Assembly (NCBI RefSeq): GCF_000020125.1
Contig: NC_010676.1
Span: 310,001-374,000 of the forward strand
Length of the DNA: 64,000 bases
Direction of reading: 5' to 3'
DNA from: Paraburkholderia phytofirmans PsJN
Lineage (GTDB): Bacteria > Pseudomonadota > Gammaproteobacteria > Burkholderiales > Burkholderiaceae
A program made the position numbers and the translations under genes. Shown one piece after another: positions 26,360 to 35,058 of the stretch (positions are counted from its first letter, which is position 1; each line of letters opens with the position of its first letter). The notes under the pieces are model-generated. The model was given only the letters and a program-made list of their open reading frames with translations, was not told the origin of the DNA and did not search any database.

Positions 26360-27286
26360 ATGCCTAATGTGCCTACCCAGAACTGGGGCCTCGAACAGAT
26401 CGTCGCCGACTTGCGCGCGTCGCGTGAACAATTGCATCGCACGCGGCATCCGCTCGGCATTCGCGAGCTGCCGTCGCGCGAAGCGGTAGTCAACATTGTC
26501 GCCGGACTGCGCGCGGCGCTGTTTCCCACGCATTACGGCGCGCCCGATCTGACTGACGAGACCGTCGACTATTACGTCGGCCATACGCTTGAAAGCACGC
26601 TGCGGCTGCTGGCGGAACAGATTCGCCGCGCCCTGCGCTTTTTGCCCGAGTTCGGCGAAACACCGGACGTCGATCTGCAGGCGCGCGCATTCGACATCGC
26701 GCGTGAATTCGGCACGCAGTTGCCGGGCATTCGCGCGTTGCTGGTCAGCGACATTCAGGCGGCGTTCACCGGCGATCCGGCCGCGCAGCACATCACCGAA
26801 ATTCTGCTTTGCTATCCGGGCGTGTGGGCGATGACGCATCATCGTCTCGCGCATGCGCTGCATCGCCTGGGTGTGCCGTTGCTGGCGCGTTTCATCAACG
26901 AGATCGCCCACTCGGCAACCGGCATCGACATTCACCCGGGCGCGACGATCGGGCCGAGCTTCTTTATCGACCACGGCACGGGTGTCGTGATCGGCGAGAC
27001 GGCGATCATTGGCGAACGCGTACGCGTGTATCAGGCCGTGACGCTCGGCGCGAAGAGTTTCGCCGCGGATCTGGACGGCACGTTGGTCAAGGGCAATGCG
27101 CGTCATCCGATCGTCGAGGACGATGTCGTGATCTATGCCGGCGCGACGATTCTCGGGCGCGTGACGATCGGGCGCGGCTCGGTGATCGGCGGCAATGTGT
27201 GGCTCACGCACAGCGTGCCGCCGGGCAGCAGCGTGTCGCAAGGCAAGATTCGCGAAGGCGAGCGCTCCGACGAGGGGCGGCAGTGA
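26360..27286 (+). CDS. cysE: Serine O-acetyltransferase
   Basis: A 308-residue enzyme that acetylates L-serine with acetyl-CoA, the first step of cysteine synthesis. The N-terminal helical SATase region is followed by the left-handed beta helix of hexapeptide repeats (ATGIDIHPGATIGPSFFIDH, GTGVVIGETAIIGERVRVYQ, VIYAGATILGRVTIGRGSVI). Catalytic His residues are in IDIHPGA and FIDHGTG. The length and the long N-terminus resemble EpsC/SrpH-type serine acetyltransferases rather than short E. coli CysE. It stands alone between hypothetical and AraC genes. Confidence 0.9.
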   Translation: MPNVPTQNWGLEQIVADLRASREQLHRTRHPLGIRELPSREAVVNIVAGLRAALFPTHYGAPDLTDETVDYYVGHTLESTLRLLAEQIRRALRFLPEFGETPDVDLQARAFDIAREFGTQLPGIRALLVSDIQAAFTGDPAAQHITEILLCYPGVWAMTHHRLAHALHRLGVPLLARFINEIAHSATGIDIHPGATIGPSFFIDHGTGVVIGETAIIGERVRVYQAVTLGAKSFAADLDGTLVKGNARHPIVEDDVVIYAGATILGRVTIGRGSVIGGNVWLTHSVPPGSSVSQGKIREGERSDEGRQ

Positions 27287-27423
27287 TACGCGGCTTCGTA
27301 CGCGCGCGCTCGTGTGTCTTCATGCGAAGGCGAGCGTACCGACAACCGGCAGCAGTGATGCACGGCCCGGCTTGCGAACCGTCGCGTGTATCAGTGCGCG
27401 TACGTCCCTTTAGCTGCTAGGCG

Positions 27424-28251
27424 ATGAGCATGTCGCGCGGTCGCGTCCACATGCCCCGCTGCGCGATTGGCGGCGTCGAAGCGACGGTGGCTGAAACGGC
27501 GCATGCGTTTCCGCGCCATTCGCACGACCGCTTCGGCGTCGGCGTGATCGTCAGCGGCGGGCATCGGTCGGCAAGCGGACGTGGGCTCGTCGAAGCGCGG
27601 GCCAACGACGCGATCATGGTCAATCCCGGTGAAGTCCACGACGGCAGTCCGCTCGACGAGCGCGGGCGCGCGTGGCGCATGCTGTATTTCGAACCGTCGA
27701 TGCTCGTCACCGCCGCGAGTGAGCTGACCGGCGCGGCGGCGCGCGAGATCGAACTCACGCAGCCGGTTGCGCACGATCCATTGCTGAAGCGTTTGTTCGA
27801 GCGGCTGTTCGCCGTCGCGGTGGAAGCACCCATCATGTCCGACGATCTGGCGCGTGAGGAGGCGTTGCTCGAACTATTCGGGCACGTCGTGCGCGTTCAT
27901 GCGACGCGGCCAACACGCTCATGGTCGGCCGATGCATTGGGTCCCATTGCGCGAGCGAAGGCACGCATCGACGACGACCCTTCTTCTCCGCTCACGCTGG
28001 CCGATCTCGCCGCCGACTCCGGCATGAGTCGTTTCCAGTTGTTGCGCGGCTTCGCGCATGAAATGGGACTGCCGCCGCATGCATACAGAATGCAGCGTCG
28101 CGTGGTGCTCGCGAGACAATGGATCGCGCGGGGCGCGACGCTTGCCGATGCGGCTGCCGCAGCGGGCTTTGCCGATCAGAGTCACATGACGCGCGCGTTC
28201 GTGCGCCTGCTTGGCGTGACGCCCGCGAACTACGCAGCCGCGCTGCGCTGA
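27424..28251 (+). CDS. AraC-family transcriptional regulator
   Basis: A 275-residue regulator with an N-terminal cupin-type AraC sensor (HAFPRHSHDRFGVGVIVSGG, ANDAIMVNPGEVHDGSPLDE) and a C-terminal double helix-turn-helix (SPLTLADLAADSGMSRFQLL, FADQSHMTRAFVRLLGVTPA). Cupin-AraC proteins of this layout often regulate an adjacent exporter gene, but none is adjacent here. The stop is followed at once by a hexanucleotide repeat tract. Confidence 0.9.
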   Translation: MSMSRGRVHMPRCAIGGVEATVAETAHAFPRHSHDRFGVGVIVSGGHRSASGRGLVEARANDAIMVNPGEVHDGSPLDERGRAWRMLYFEPSMLVTAASELTGAAAREIELTQPVAHDPLLKRLFERLFAVAVEAPIMSDDLAREEALLELFGHVVRVHATRPTRSWSADALGPIARAKARIDDDPSSPLTLADLAADSGMSRFQLLRGFAHEMGLPPHAYRMQRRVVLARQWIARGATLADAAAAAGFADQSHMTRAFVRLLGVTPANYAAALR

Positions 28252-28254
28252 GCT

Positions 28255-28302
28255 TCAGTCTCAGTCTCAGTCTCAGTCTCAGTCTCAGCCTCAGCCTCAG
28301 CC
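28255..28302. repeat. Hexanucleotide tandem repeat, eight units
   Basis: Five copies of TCAGTC followed by three of TCAGCC. The tract starts four bases after the AraC stop and runs into the stop codon of the convergent membrane protein gene (stop at 28297-28299), so repeat-number changes would occur exactly between the two 3' ends. Confidence 0.9.
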
Positions 28303-28812
28303 GATCCGCAAATGCTGGAGCAAGGCCGCGCCATGCACGCCGTGCAACCAGACATGCTGCCCGATAAACCATGCCGCCGCCCACGAAGCCGCCACCACGA
28401 TCAGGTCGCAGTGCCCGCTATTCCAGAGGTTCAGCGAGTGCCGGCCGGCGATCCATGGCACGCCTAATGGATTCGGCCAATCGGCGAACAGATGCATCAG
28501 GCCGCCGCAGGCGAATCCGAAAGCCGGCGCGGCATAGGCCGAATGCCCGAGCCAGTGGTACGACACCGCGAGCAACGCGAGCCATCCCACACCCCAATGC
28601 GTCAGCGTGCGATGCGTGATCCACAGACGCCGCGCGCGCGACCACCACGCGACTTCCAGCCAGTCCGGCGCCGTGCTCCCGATCACCCCAGCGATGAAAC
28701 TCAACAACACGCCGACGTGAAACGAACCGCCGCCGCCGATGCGCGCGACGATCGCCGCCGCGATGACGCCGGCCGCAAAACCGGTAGCGTGATGTGCTTT
28801 GCTGGATGCCAT
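28297..28812 (-). CDS. YdjM-like membrane-bound metal-dependent hydrolase
   Basis: A 171-residue inner-membrane protein with about four hydrophobic helices. It has the family pattern MASSKAHHATGFAAG, GVIGSTAPDWLEV, THRTLTHWGVGWLALL and FACGGLMHLFADWPNPLGVP. The His and Asp residues (THRTLTH, HLFAD) are the proposed metal ligands of the YdjM/YfhO-type hydrolase family. In E. coli YdjM is LexA-controlled, but I see no LexA box upstream here. Its last codons lie in the hexamer repeat. Confidence 0.82.
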   Translation of the reverse strand: MASSKAHHATGFAAGVIAAAIVARIGGGGSFHVGVLLSFIAGVIGSTAPDWLEVAWWSRARRLWITHRTLTHWGVGWLALLAVSYHWLGHSAYAAPAFGFACGGLMHLFADWPNPLGVPWIAGRHSLNLWNSGHCDLIVVAASWAAAWFIGQHVWLHGVHGAALLQHLRIG

Positions 28813-28874
28813 CGAAACTCGCGGCAGAGCGCCGCTTCAGGAACAAGGGGCGGCTATGTTCGCAGATGCGGGGA

Positions 28875-28918
28875 TAAAAAAATAGCCGGCACGCGAGTTA
28901 AAAAATTCGCGCGCCGGC
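28875..28918 (-). terminator. Rho-independent terminator
   Basis: On the minus strand GCCGGCGCGCGA ... CTCGCGTGCCGGC is followed by TATTTTTTT. It ends the lipoprotein gene whose stop is at 28952. Confidence 0.75.
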
Positions 28919-28951
28919 GTGGCCTTCGGATCGCAAGCGTGTGGCCGGAGC

Positions 28952-29305
28952 TCAGGTCGCGCAGCGTGCAATATCGAAGCGCATTTCCGGTTCCGGCGGA
29001 TCGTCCGGCGCGTTGGCGGGATGCATGACCTTGATGACGGAGCCGGCGTTCGACGGCGTCAGCGTCACGAAATACGAGTTGTTCGAATCGGAGCCGACGG
29101 CGATCTCCGTCGCGCTGCCGACGTGCGACGTACGCACACGTGACAAACGGCTTTCGAGGCAATCGGCGATATAGGCGGGGGCGTGTTGCGAGGACACGTA
29201 TATCATCGGCAGGGACGCGTCGCGGGCGGGGCCGCTGGAAGAGCCGCAGCCGGCGAGGGCGGCGAGCGCGGCGGCAGCGGGAGCAAGCAGGAGAAGTCTT
29301 TTCAT
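28952..29305 (-). CDS. Small hypothetical lipoprotein
   Basis: A 117-residue protein. The start at 29305 gives a textbook lipoprotein signal (MKRLLLLAPAAAALAALAGC, Cys20). The mature part contains two further Cys (ADCLES and the C-terminal RCAT) that could pair. I recognise no domain. Longer frames upstream lack a signal, so 29305 is the proper start. Likely anchored in the outer membrane or at its periplasmic face; function unknown. Confidence 0.75.
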   Translation of the reverse strand: MKRLLLLAPAAAALAALAGCGSSSGPARDASLPMIYVSSQHAPAYIADCLESRLSRVRTSHVGSATEIAVGSDSNNSYFVTLTPSNAGSVIKVMHPANAPDDPPEPEMRFDIARCAT

Positions 29306-29573
29306 GGTCCGGTCGTCGGCGTCCCCGGTCGTACGCGGGAACGTGGGGCGCGGGCGAAGCGCAACGCGATAGAGCGCGACGTCATGCTTCGCGACGAAGC
29401 CGCCGTTCAACCGCAACGACATCGCAACGTTGCAGCGTTGCGGCAAGGAAGGCAGCCGGGCTCAGTATACCCACCGGGTGCACGCGTCGTCACTATCCGC
29501 GGCCGTCGGCATTGTGTCCAAACGTAAAGGCCACGAGAACCCGCGATGTGATCGTGTCACGCGCGGGTTGTCC

Positions 29574-29601
29574 GCGAAGCGAATCGAACCATTCGCTTCG
29601 C
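29574..29601 (-). terminator. Hairpin downstream of the porin gene
   Basis: A perfect 11-bp stem (GCGAAGCGAAT / ATTCGCTTCGC) lies 20 bases beyond the porin stop; a second stem (AACCCGCG / CGCGGGTT) lies at about 29538-29569. There is no strong T-run, so it may act as a 3' stabiliser as much as a terminator. The 315 bases between porin and lipoprotein genes hold nothing else that I can see. Confidence 0.55.
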
Positions 29602-29620
29602 ACGTATCAACTGAAAATAC

Positions 29621-30772
29621 TTAGAAGCGGTGACGCAAGCCGACTGCCGCCGCCACCTGATTGCCGGTCGACGATGGCGCGAGCGTGTTGATCGCCGCGA
29701 CATTCGAACCGAAGTTGCCGAGTTCGCCCGAGGCATGCTGATACACACCTTCCACGTACACATCGGTGCGCTTGCTGAGCGAGTAGTCGCCTTGCAGCGA
29801 TACCGTGTGCCATTTCGGATCGCCCGAGCCGTTCGAGCCGGACATCTTGCCGTCGGTGAACGTGTACGACGCCGCGAGGCTGAGGTCCGGCGTCAGCGCA
29901 TAGCGGCCGTTCACTTCGTAGTTGTCCAGGTGCAGGTTTGTGCCGGCGACGCCAGGCAGCGTCGTGCCGCCGACGTCCACGCCGGTGATGCCGTCGAGCT
30001 GCGTATGCGTATAGACGAAGCCGACCGTTGCCGGGCCGTACGTGTAATTGATGCCCGCGCCGTACGTGCGTTGCAGATTGGCCGCGACCGCCGCGGTGCC
30101 GTCGCCTTGCGACACCGCGCCGCTCAGGTTAGAACTGCCCGACTGGTTCAGTTGCAGGTAAGCGGCGGCAACGCTCAACGGACCGTTGTCGTACGAAGCG
30201 CCGACGCTCCACGCGCGGTTGTTGGAGAAATCGCCGGCCGAGTTGCTGAAGCCATACAGGCCGCCGAACTTCAGACCCGCGTAATTCGCGCTCGTGTACT
30301 TGACGGCGTTCTTGATCGAGAACGAGTTGTCGAGGTTGTCGTTATCGAGCGGGTGAGCCGCCAAGTTGTTGCCGTAGCCCGCGCCTGCTTCGGACAGCGG
30401 CGCCAGGTAGTCGACCACGGAGTCGTATTGACGGCCAAGCGTCAGCGCACCGTACTGATCGCTCTGCAGACCGACGAAGGCCTGACGGTTGAACATCGTG
30501 TTGCTTTCCGTGTTCTGCCCGTTATTCAGGTTGAAGCCGTTCTCCAACGTGAAGATCGCATGCAGGCCGCCGCCGAAGTCTTCACTGCCGCGCAGCCCGA
30601 AGTAGGTGTTCGACACCGAGCCGCTGCCTTGCTGCCAGTTGCTATGGCCGCCCTGGTTGTTCGAGTAGACGAGGCCTGCGTCCAGCGTGCCGTACAAGGT
30701 CACGCTGCTCTGTGCATGGGCGCTGATGGCAACCGCGCTGAGGAGACCTGCTGCGATGAGGGTTTTTTTCAT
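29621..30772 (-). CDS. Gram-negative trimeric porin (Burkholderia OmpC-like)
   Basis: A 383-residue outer-membrane porin. Start 30772 gives the typical signal MKKTLIAAGLLSAVAISAHA, followed by the mature QSSVTLYGTLDAGLVYSNNQ. Internal blocks such as NTYFGLRGSEDFGGGLHAIF and GALTLGRQYDSVVDYL, and the terminal AAVGLRHRF, are classic. Codon use is GC-rich like the chromosome, in contrast to the porin at 2409-3455. It has a long (over 600 bases) upstream region, often a sign of complex osmotic or sRNA control of porins. Confidence 0.95.
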   Translation of the reverse strand: MKKTLIAAGLLSAVAISAHAQSSVTLYGTLDAGLVYSNNQGGHSNWQQGSGSVSNTYFGLRGSEDFGGGLHAIFTLENGFNLNNGQNTESNTMFNRQAFVGLQSDQYGALTLGRQYDSVVDYLAPLSEAGAGYGNNLAAHPLDNDNLDNSFSIKNAVKYTSANYAGLKFGGLYGFSNSAGDFSNNRAWSVGASYDNGPLSVAAAYLQLNQSGSSNLSGAVSQGDGTAAVAANLQRTYGAGINYTYGPATVGFVYTHTQLDGITGVDVGGTTLPGVAGTNLHLDNYEVNGRYALTPDLSLAASYTFTDGKMSGSNGSGDPKWHTVSLQGDYSLSKRTDVYVEGVYQHASGELGNFGSNVAAINTLAPSSTGNQVAAAVGLRHRF

Positions 30773-31400
30773 GGTTAGATAACTCCGAAACGTGCATGGG
30801 AATCGTGCTTTAGTGATCACCGCCAATTGTGCTGGCGGGCTGACGATCCGCTGCGCAGTGTATTTCCTGCTATTCGTGTATTTAATCGCAGATGTCACAA
30901 CAATCAATTTTAAGATCCGTAATGACGAATTGTGAATTGTCTAAGTGCGGATAAACAAAAGAAAAAACCCATGCCTCTATGGATTCGTGGAGGCCATCTC
31001 AACCTGGCGATGTTGCTTGACCGCGACGACTCGCCGCAAGCCATGATCAGTAAGGGATGGCGTTATTTCGAGATATCTCACCCGTTTATTCTGTTTCACG
31101 CAATGCACTCTTTCAATCATTGGGTCTATCTCAATGAATTACGGTTTTGCAATTCGCCTTGCCCCCTGAACAAGGGTGTCTTTTTCGTCTTTATGCGCGG
31201 CCTTCGGGCCGCGTTTTTTTATGCAATTTTTAATAACCGGTTTATAAGTCACCGCAAAGGAGGAACTAGGTTATTTCGATTGTCGATGCGCTTGCCGCGG
31301 CTTGTCCGTTCGTCAGAGGGCCGCATCCGCTGTGTGCGGGGCGGGTAGAATTGCGCGCTTGAGATGTGTTTCCGCCCCTGCGAACGTGAGTGAACCTGCA
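30773..31400. other. Long intergenic region with a possible small RNA on the plus strand
   Basis: No protein gene is convincing in these 628 bases; the longest frame has poor codon bias. The porin promoter lies at the left. Two consecutive plus-strand hairpins with T-runs end near 31190 and 31220 although no plus-strand gene lies upstream, which suggests a short RNA. A strong Shine-Dalgarno-like AAAGGAGGAA at 31254-31265 is not followed by a start codon at a usable distance. Confidence 0.4.
31196..31220 (+). terminator. Rho-independent terminator with no obvious gene
   Basis: CGCGGCC-TTCG-GGCCGCG followed by seven Ts; the UUCG loop makes it very stable. A second stem, CCTTG-N9-CAAGG with TCTTTTT, lies just before it at 31157-31185. 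Confidence 0.85.
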
Positions 31401-31937
31401 ATGACCGATCTACCCCTTCCATCGTCCGACACCGCTGAAGATCTCACGACGGAAGGCGCGTCCGAATTGGGCGAAACCGTGCATGAAGCGCGTCTGTGGC
31501 GCGACGACGGCTGGACCGCGCGCGTCATCAAGAATGAAGACGACGAAGGCTGGGCCGTCGCCATGATCAAGGACGGCGAAGCGGAACCCGCGCTCGTCGG
31601 TCCGTGGACAATGGGCCGCAACAAGAAGGATCCGAAGCCGCTGGACACGTCGGCGTTCAACACGCTGGTGAAGACGGCGTCGGAAGTGCTGCGGCGCCAT
31701 GAGCAGCAACTGCGCGCGCAACTGCATAAGGAAGTGCGGGTGGCGAGCGCGGACGGCAACGACGAACTCGACATCACGCTCGACATCGTTCCCGACGAAG
31801 ATGAGCCCTATGCATTGCTGACCGCGCTCGATACATTCGGCGAGCAGCTCGCGCAAGTGCAGGTCGCGCCTAACTTCAAGCTCAGCAAGGCAAGTGCGGC
31901 GGCGTGGGTCGAGAACGAGTTTCGTCGTCCGGGTTAG
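31401..31937 (+). CDS. Conserved hypothetical protein
   Basis: A 178-residue soluble acidic protein starting at 31401 (MTDLPLPSSDTAEDLTTEGA). The middle part (RLWRDDGWTARVIKNEDDEG, WAVAMIKDGEAEPALVGPW) looks like a small beta-rich domain, and the C-terminal half is helical and charged (LRRHEQQLRAQLHKEVRVAS). No signal peptide, no membrane segment, no motif I can name. Codon use is that of the genome. Function unknown. Confidence 0.7.
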   Translation: MTDLPLPSSDTAEDLTTEGASELGETVHEARLWRDDGWTARVIKNEDDEGWAVAMIKDGEAEPALVGPWTMGRNKKDPKPLDTSAFNTLVKTASEVLRRHEQQLRAQLHKEVRVASADGNDELDITLDIVPDEDEPYALLTALDTFGEQLAQVQVAPNFKLSKASAAAWVENEFRRPG

Positions 31938-32153
31938 AGGCCGCGCGGCTGCGGCCCGCGACAGGCTCCGGGACTGGCCGGCGTTGTCTCTCAAAGGCTG
32001 GGCTTAAATTACTAAGTCCTGTCAATATACTTTCATATTCACTTCATAGAATCCTCGCGTCATAGCGGCGCGAGCGTGAACCATGTGGTTTGGGTCTGAG
32101 TGCGTGCCGGCTGTGCATTCACCCACGCTACCCAAACACTGGATCACGACAAC

Positions 32154-34106
32154 ATGGCAGAGCCGCTCGACCTTTCCCGCCGCAAGGCCCTGAAACTTCT
32201 CGTGGGCGCGCCGATGCTGCCACTCGGCGGACTCGCCACGGCCTCCATGCTGACCGCTTGCGGAGGCAGCGACGAGCTGGCGACGCCCGTCAAACCGGTC
32301 GCCAACTTTGTCTCCGCGGCGTTCGCCAGCATGGCCGCGCCGACGCTGGCCGACCCGGCGGCCATGGCGAAGACCACGGTCGGCTCGACCTTGACGGTGC
32401 AACTGAGCGACGGCAGCAGCCGCGCGTTCAAGCTGGCGTATCAGCCGTTCTTCGTCACCGGCGACAGCGTGCCGAACGTGAAGGGCGGGACGATTCTTGC
32501 CGGCGGCTACTTCGACATCAACAATCAGCCGATCGTCGATAAATCGGTGGCGGGCAAGGAGCGCCAGTTCTACTCGGATTGCCCGGACGGCAGTTCGCTG
32601 ATCCGCCTCGACAATCCCACCGTGAAGGGCCTCAAAGGCAACGCGGTGTTCGCCGTCGTGCAGTTCGAATACACCACGCGCGATCAGAGTCTGGTCTCGA
32701 TGTACGGCCAATTGCCGTCGCCGATCGCCGTCCTCACGCTCGACCAGGACCCGGCCACCGGCAAGCTCACGCTGGCGGGCTACTCGAACGTGGATACGTC
32801 GAAGGCTCATGGTTTGTGGATCACCTGCGGCGCGAGCCTGTCGCCGTGGAACACGCATCTGTCGAGTGAAGAGTACGAGCCGGATGCAACGACGATCGCC
32901 AGCAACAGCCAGTTCAAGGGCTTCAGCCGCAGTTTGTACGGCGATGAAACCACCGCGAACCCGTATCACTACGGGCATCTGCCGGAAGTCACCGTGAATC
33001 CGGACGGCACCGGCACGATCAAAAAGCACTACTGCCTCGGCCGCATCTCGCACGAACTGATTCAGGTGATGCCGGACAAGCGCACCGTCCTGATGGGTGA
33101 CGACGCGACCAACGGCGGCCTGTTCATGTTCATCGCGGATCGCGAAGCCGATCTGTCGGCGGGCACGCTGTACGTCGCGAAGTGGACGCAGGTGTCGGCG
33201 AGCGGCGCGGGCGCGGCGACGCTGTCGTGGATCAAGCTGGGCCACGCGAGCAGCGACGAAATCGAGGCGCTCGCCAACCAGCTGCGCGCAAGCGACATCA
33301 TGGACGTCGCGACCAAGGACCCGCTCGATCCGGCCTACACGAAGATCAACTACAACGGCACGTTCAACTGGGTGCGCGTCAAGCCCGGCATGACGCAGGC
33401 GGCAACCTTCCTCGAGACGCATCGCTATGCGGCGCTGGCCGGCGGCAGCATGGGCTTCACGAAACTCGAAGGCACGACGGTCAATATCAAGGACAAGGTG
33501 CTATATTCGGCGATGTCGCGTATCGAGAAGTCGATGGTGCGCGGCAACGCTGCATCCACCGACGTGGCCGTCGACAAGACGATCAGCGCCGGCGCGGTGT
33601 ACGCGCTGAACATGAAGGGCGGCCAGCGCGACCGCAGCGGCGCTGCGATCGACAGCGAATGGGTGCCGGTGGACATGGCCGCGCCCGCGGCGCTGGTCGG
33701 CGAAGATCTGTCGACGGCCGACGCGCTCGGCAACACAGCGAATCCCGAGCGCATTGCCAACCCGGACAACCTCAAGTTCTCGGAGAAGCTGCGCACGCTC
33801 TTTATCGGCGAGGACAGCGGCATGCACGTGAACAACTTCCTGTGGGCGTACAACGTCGACACGAAGACGCTCGCGCGCGTGCTTTCGTGCCCGGCCGGCG
33901 CCGAATCGACGGGCCTGCACGCCGTCGATGAAATCAACGGCTGGACTTACGTGATGAGCAACTTCCAGCACGTCGGCGATTGGGAAAGTCCGTTGCACGA
34001 CAAGGTCAAATCGACGCTCGATCCGCTCGTGCGAGCGAACTACAAGGACCGCTTCGGGGCAACGGTGGGGTATCTGACGGCGGATCCGGCGGGGATCAGG
34101 TTGTAA
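32154..34106 (+). CDS. PhoX-like (DUF839) phosphatase, Tat-exported lipoprotein
   Basis: A 650-residue member of the PhoX/DUF839 family, Ca/Fe-dependent alkaline phosphatases exported by the Tat system. The N-terminus reads LSRRKALKLLVGAPMLPLGG (twin Arg), then MLTAC-GGSDEL, which looks like a lipobox, so it may be a Tat lipoprotein. Family blocks include GLWITCGASLSPWNTHLSSE, MGDDATNGGLFMFIADREAD, NPERIANPDNLKFSEKLRTL and GEDSGMHVNNFLWAYNVDT. Start 32154 is chosen because earlier Met codons lie outside the Tat signal. Likely releases phosphate from organic esters in the periplasm. Confidence 0.85.
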   Translation: MAEPLDLSRRKALKLLVGAPMLPLGGLATASMLTACGGSDELATPVKPVANFVSAAFASMAAPTLADPAAMAKTTVGSTLTVQLSDGSSRAFKLAYQPFFVTGDSVPNVKGGTILAGGYFDINNQPIVDKSVAGKERQFYSDCPDGSSLIRLDNPTVKGLKGNAVFAVVQFEYTTRDQSLVSMYGQLPSPIAVLTLDQDPATGKLTLAGYSNVDTSKAHGLWITCGASLSPWNTHLSSEEYEPDATTIASNSQFKGFSRSLYGDETTANPYHYGHLPEVTVNPDGTGTIKKHYCLGRISHELIQVMPDKRTVLMGDDATNGGLFMFIADREADLSAGTLYVAKWTQVSASGAGAATLSWIKLGHASSDEIEALANQLRASDIMDVATKDPLDPAYTKINYNGTFNWVRVKPGMTQAATFLETHRYAALAGGSMGFTKLEGTTVNIKDKVLYSAMSRIEKSMVRGNAASTDVAVDKTISAGAVYALNMKGGQRDRSGAAIDSEWVPVDMAAPAALVGEDLSTADALGNTANPERIANPDNLKFSEKLRTLFIGEDSGMHVNNFLWAYNVDTKTLARVLSCPAGAESTGLHAVDEINGWTYVMSNFQHVGDWESPLHDKVKSTLDPLVRANYKDRFGATVGYLTADPAGIRL

Positions 34107-34203
34107 GGCGAACGAGGCGAACTCGCCTGTCTTAGGCCGTCCGGCTGAGGAGTCAGCGAGGGGGAATCTCGCGATAATTTGCGGTTTCCCCCTTGGCTGG
34201 CGT

Positions 34204-34794
34204 ATGCAGTGGATTTCGATTTTGCGACAAGGTTATATCGACGTGGCAAGCGTGCGATATGGCCTTTCGCATCTCGTCGCCAGCTTCTTTACTCTCGCCA
34301 TTCCCGCTTCGGGTAAGTTTGCTGCGACAACGGCGACCGTGCATGTCGAATATACGTCGCATTGTGTGTCGGTCGGGCCGGGCGCCCAAAGCCCGTTGGA
34401 TTTCGAAGCGCCTGGTAGTGGCCGCAGGATCTTTGACCGTCGGCAGGTGGCTCGCGCATTCTGCGCCGAACGGTACCGCTGGTCCCTTCGACTGCCAGCG
34501 ATCGTCGCTCAGCTCGGCGAACGGCGTTGTTATTTCACGGGTCATTCGAACTGGCTCGTGATCGAGGACATCACGGATCGCGGCCAGCCAGTTGAGTACG
34601 AGGTGTTTTTTCGTCTTCGCCGCATGGGGGCGAGCGCATTGCGGCTCGTGATCGAAAGCGCCTATGTGCGCGACGTGACCAGGGGCAAGGCGGGGACTCC
34701 GCGCAACCGGCGCAGCATCGTGCGGTTTCGTGTGATGGCGGCAAAGATACTGAGGGGCAAGTCGATTCGCGATCCGAGTCTCAACCGCCGTTAG
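34204..34794 (+). CDS. Hypothetical protein, start uncertain
   Basis: A reading frame of up to 196 residues. The well-formed part begins at VHVEYTSHCVSVG, so a GTG at 34339 (about 151 residues) may be the true start; neither start has a good ribosome site. Features are FCAERYRWSLRLPAIVAQLG, RCYFTGHSNWLVIEDI, YEVFFRLRRMGASALRLVIE and a very basic C-terminus (RNRRSIVRFRVMAAKILRGK). The basic tail may bind nucleic acid. I do not recognise the family. The gene may be truncated at its 5' end. Confidence 0.5.
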   Translation: MQWISILRQGYIDVASVRYGLSHLVASFFTLAIPASGKFAATTATVHVEYTSHCVSVGPGAQSPLDFEAPGSGRRIFDRRQVARAFCAERYRWSLRLPAIVAQLGERRCYFTGHSNWLVIEDITDRGQPVEYEVFFRLRRMGASALRLVIESAYVRDVTRGKAGTPRNRRSIVRFRVMAAKILRGKSIRDPSLNRR

Positions 34795-34834
34795 CCGATG
34801 CGGCATCCGCGTATAACTCGCCGATTCCAGCCTC

Positions 34835-34977
34835 AAAAATAGGTGAGGCCCCACAAGGGGGCCTCATAACTTCGCGGGTGCGCTTGATCGGCGTGAGCCG
34901 ACGTAACCAGCACGGCTGGATCCTGTTTGACGAGGAGGCAGATAGACGCCCTTTCGGGCCCCGGAAAATCCATCTGC
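34835..34977 (-). ncRNA. Candidate structured small RNA
   Basis: On the minus strand a perfect -10 box TATAAT (34987-34982) ends five bases before a hairpin with arms GCAGAT/ATCTGC (34977-34938) whose inner stem is GCCC-GAAA-GGGC. Two further hairpins follow: CCAGC/GCTGG (34919-34907) and TCGGC/GCCGA (34901-34888, read as plus-strand pairs). Last is a 9-bp terminator stem TGAGGCCCC/GGGGCCTCA (34866-34844) with five Ts at 34839-34835. The -35 region is poor. A 46-codon frame (ATG at 34973, stop beside the terminator) lies inside, so a small-protein mRNA is the alternative. Confidence 0.5.
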
Positions 34978-35058
34978 AACAATTATAACGCGTAAGACGT
35001 CGTCTTCCTATCTGCCCATTGGCCATTCCAACGAGCCCTGCGGTCGGGTCGTGCCGTC

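Noticed and set aside
28812..28870. LexA operator upstream of the YdjM-like gene
   Set aside because: No CTGT-N8-ACAG palindrome is present within 60 bases upstream, so SOS control is not supported here.
30932..31348. A 138-codon plus-strand frame upstream of the hypothetical gene at 31401
   Set aside because: It runs through two terminator hairpins, has atypical codon use and no ribosome site; a non-coding RNA explanation fits better.
34153..34854. A 233-codon minus-strand frame opposite the hypothetical gene at 34204
   Set aside because: It crosses the candidate RNA's terminator, has an irregular His/Arg-rich composition, and the plus-strand frame shows better strand-like and helix-like patterns.
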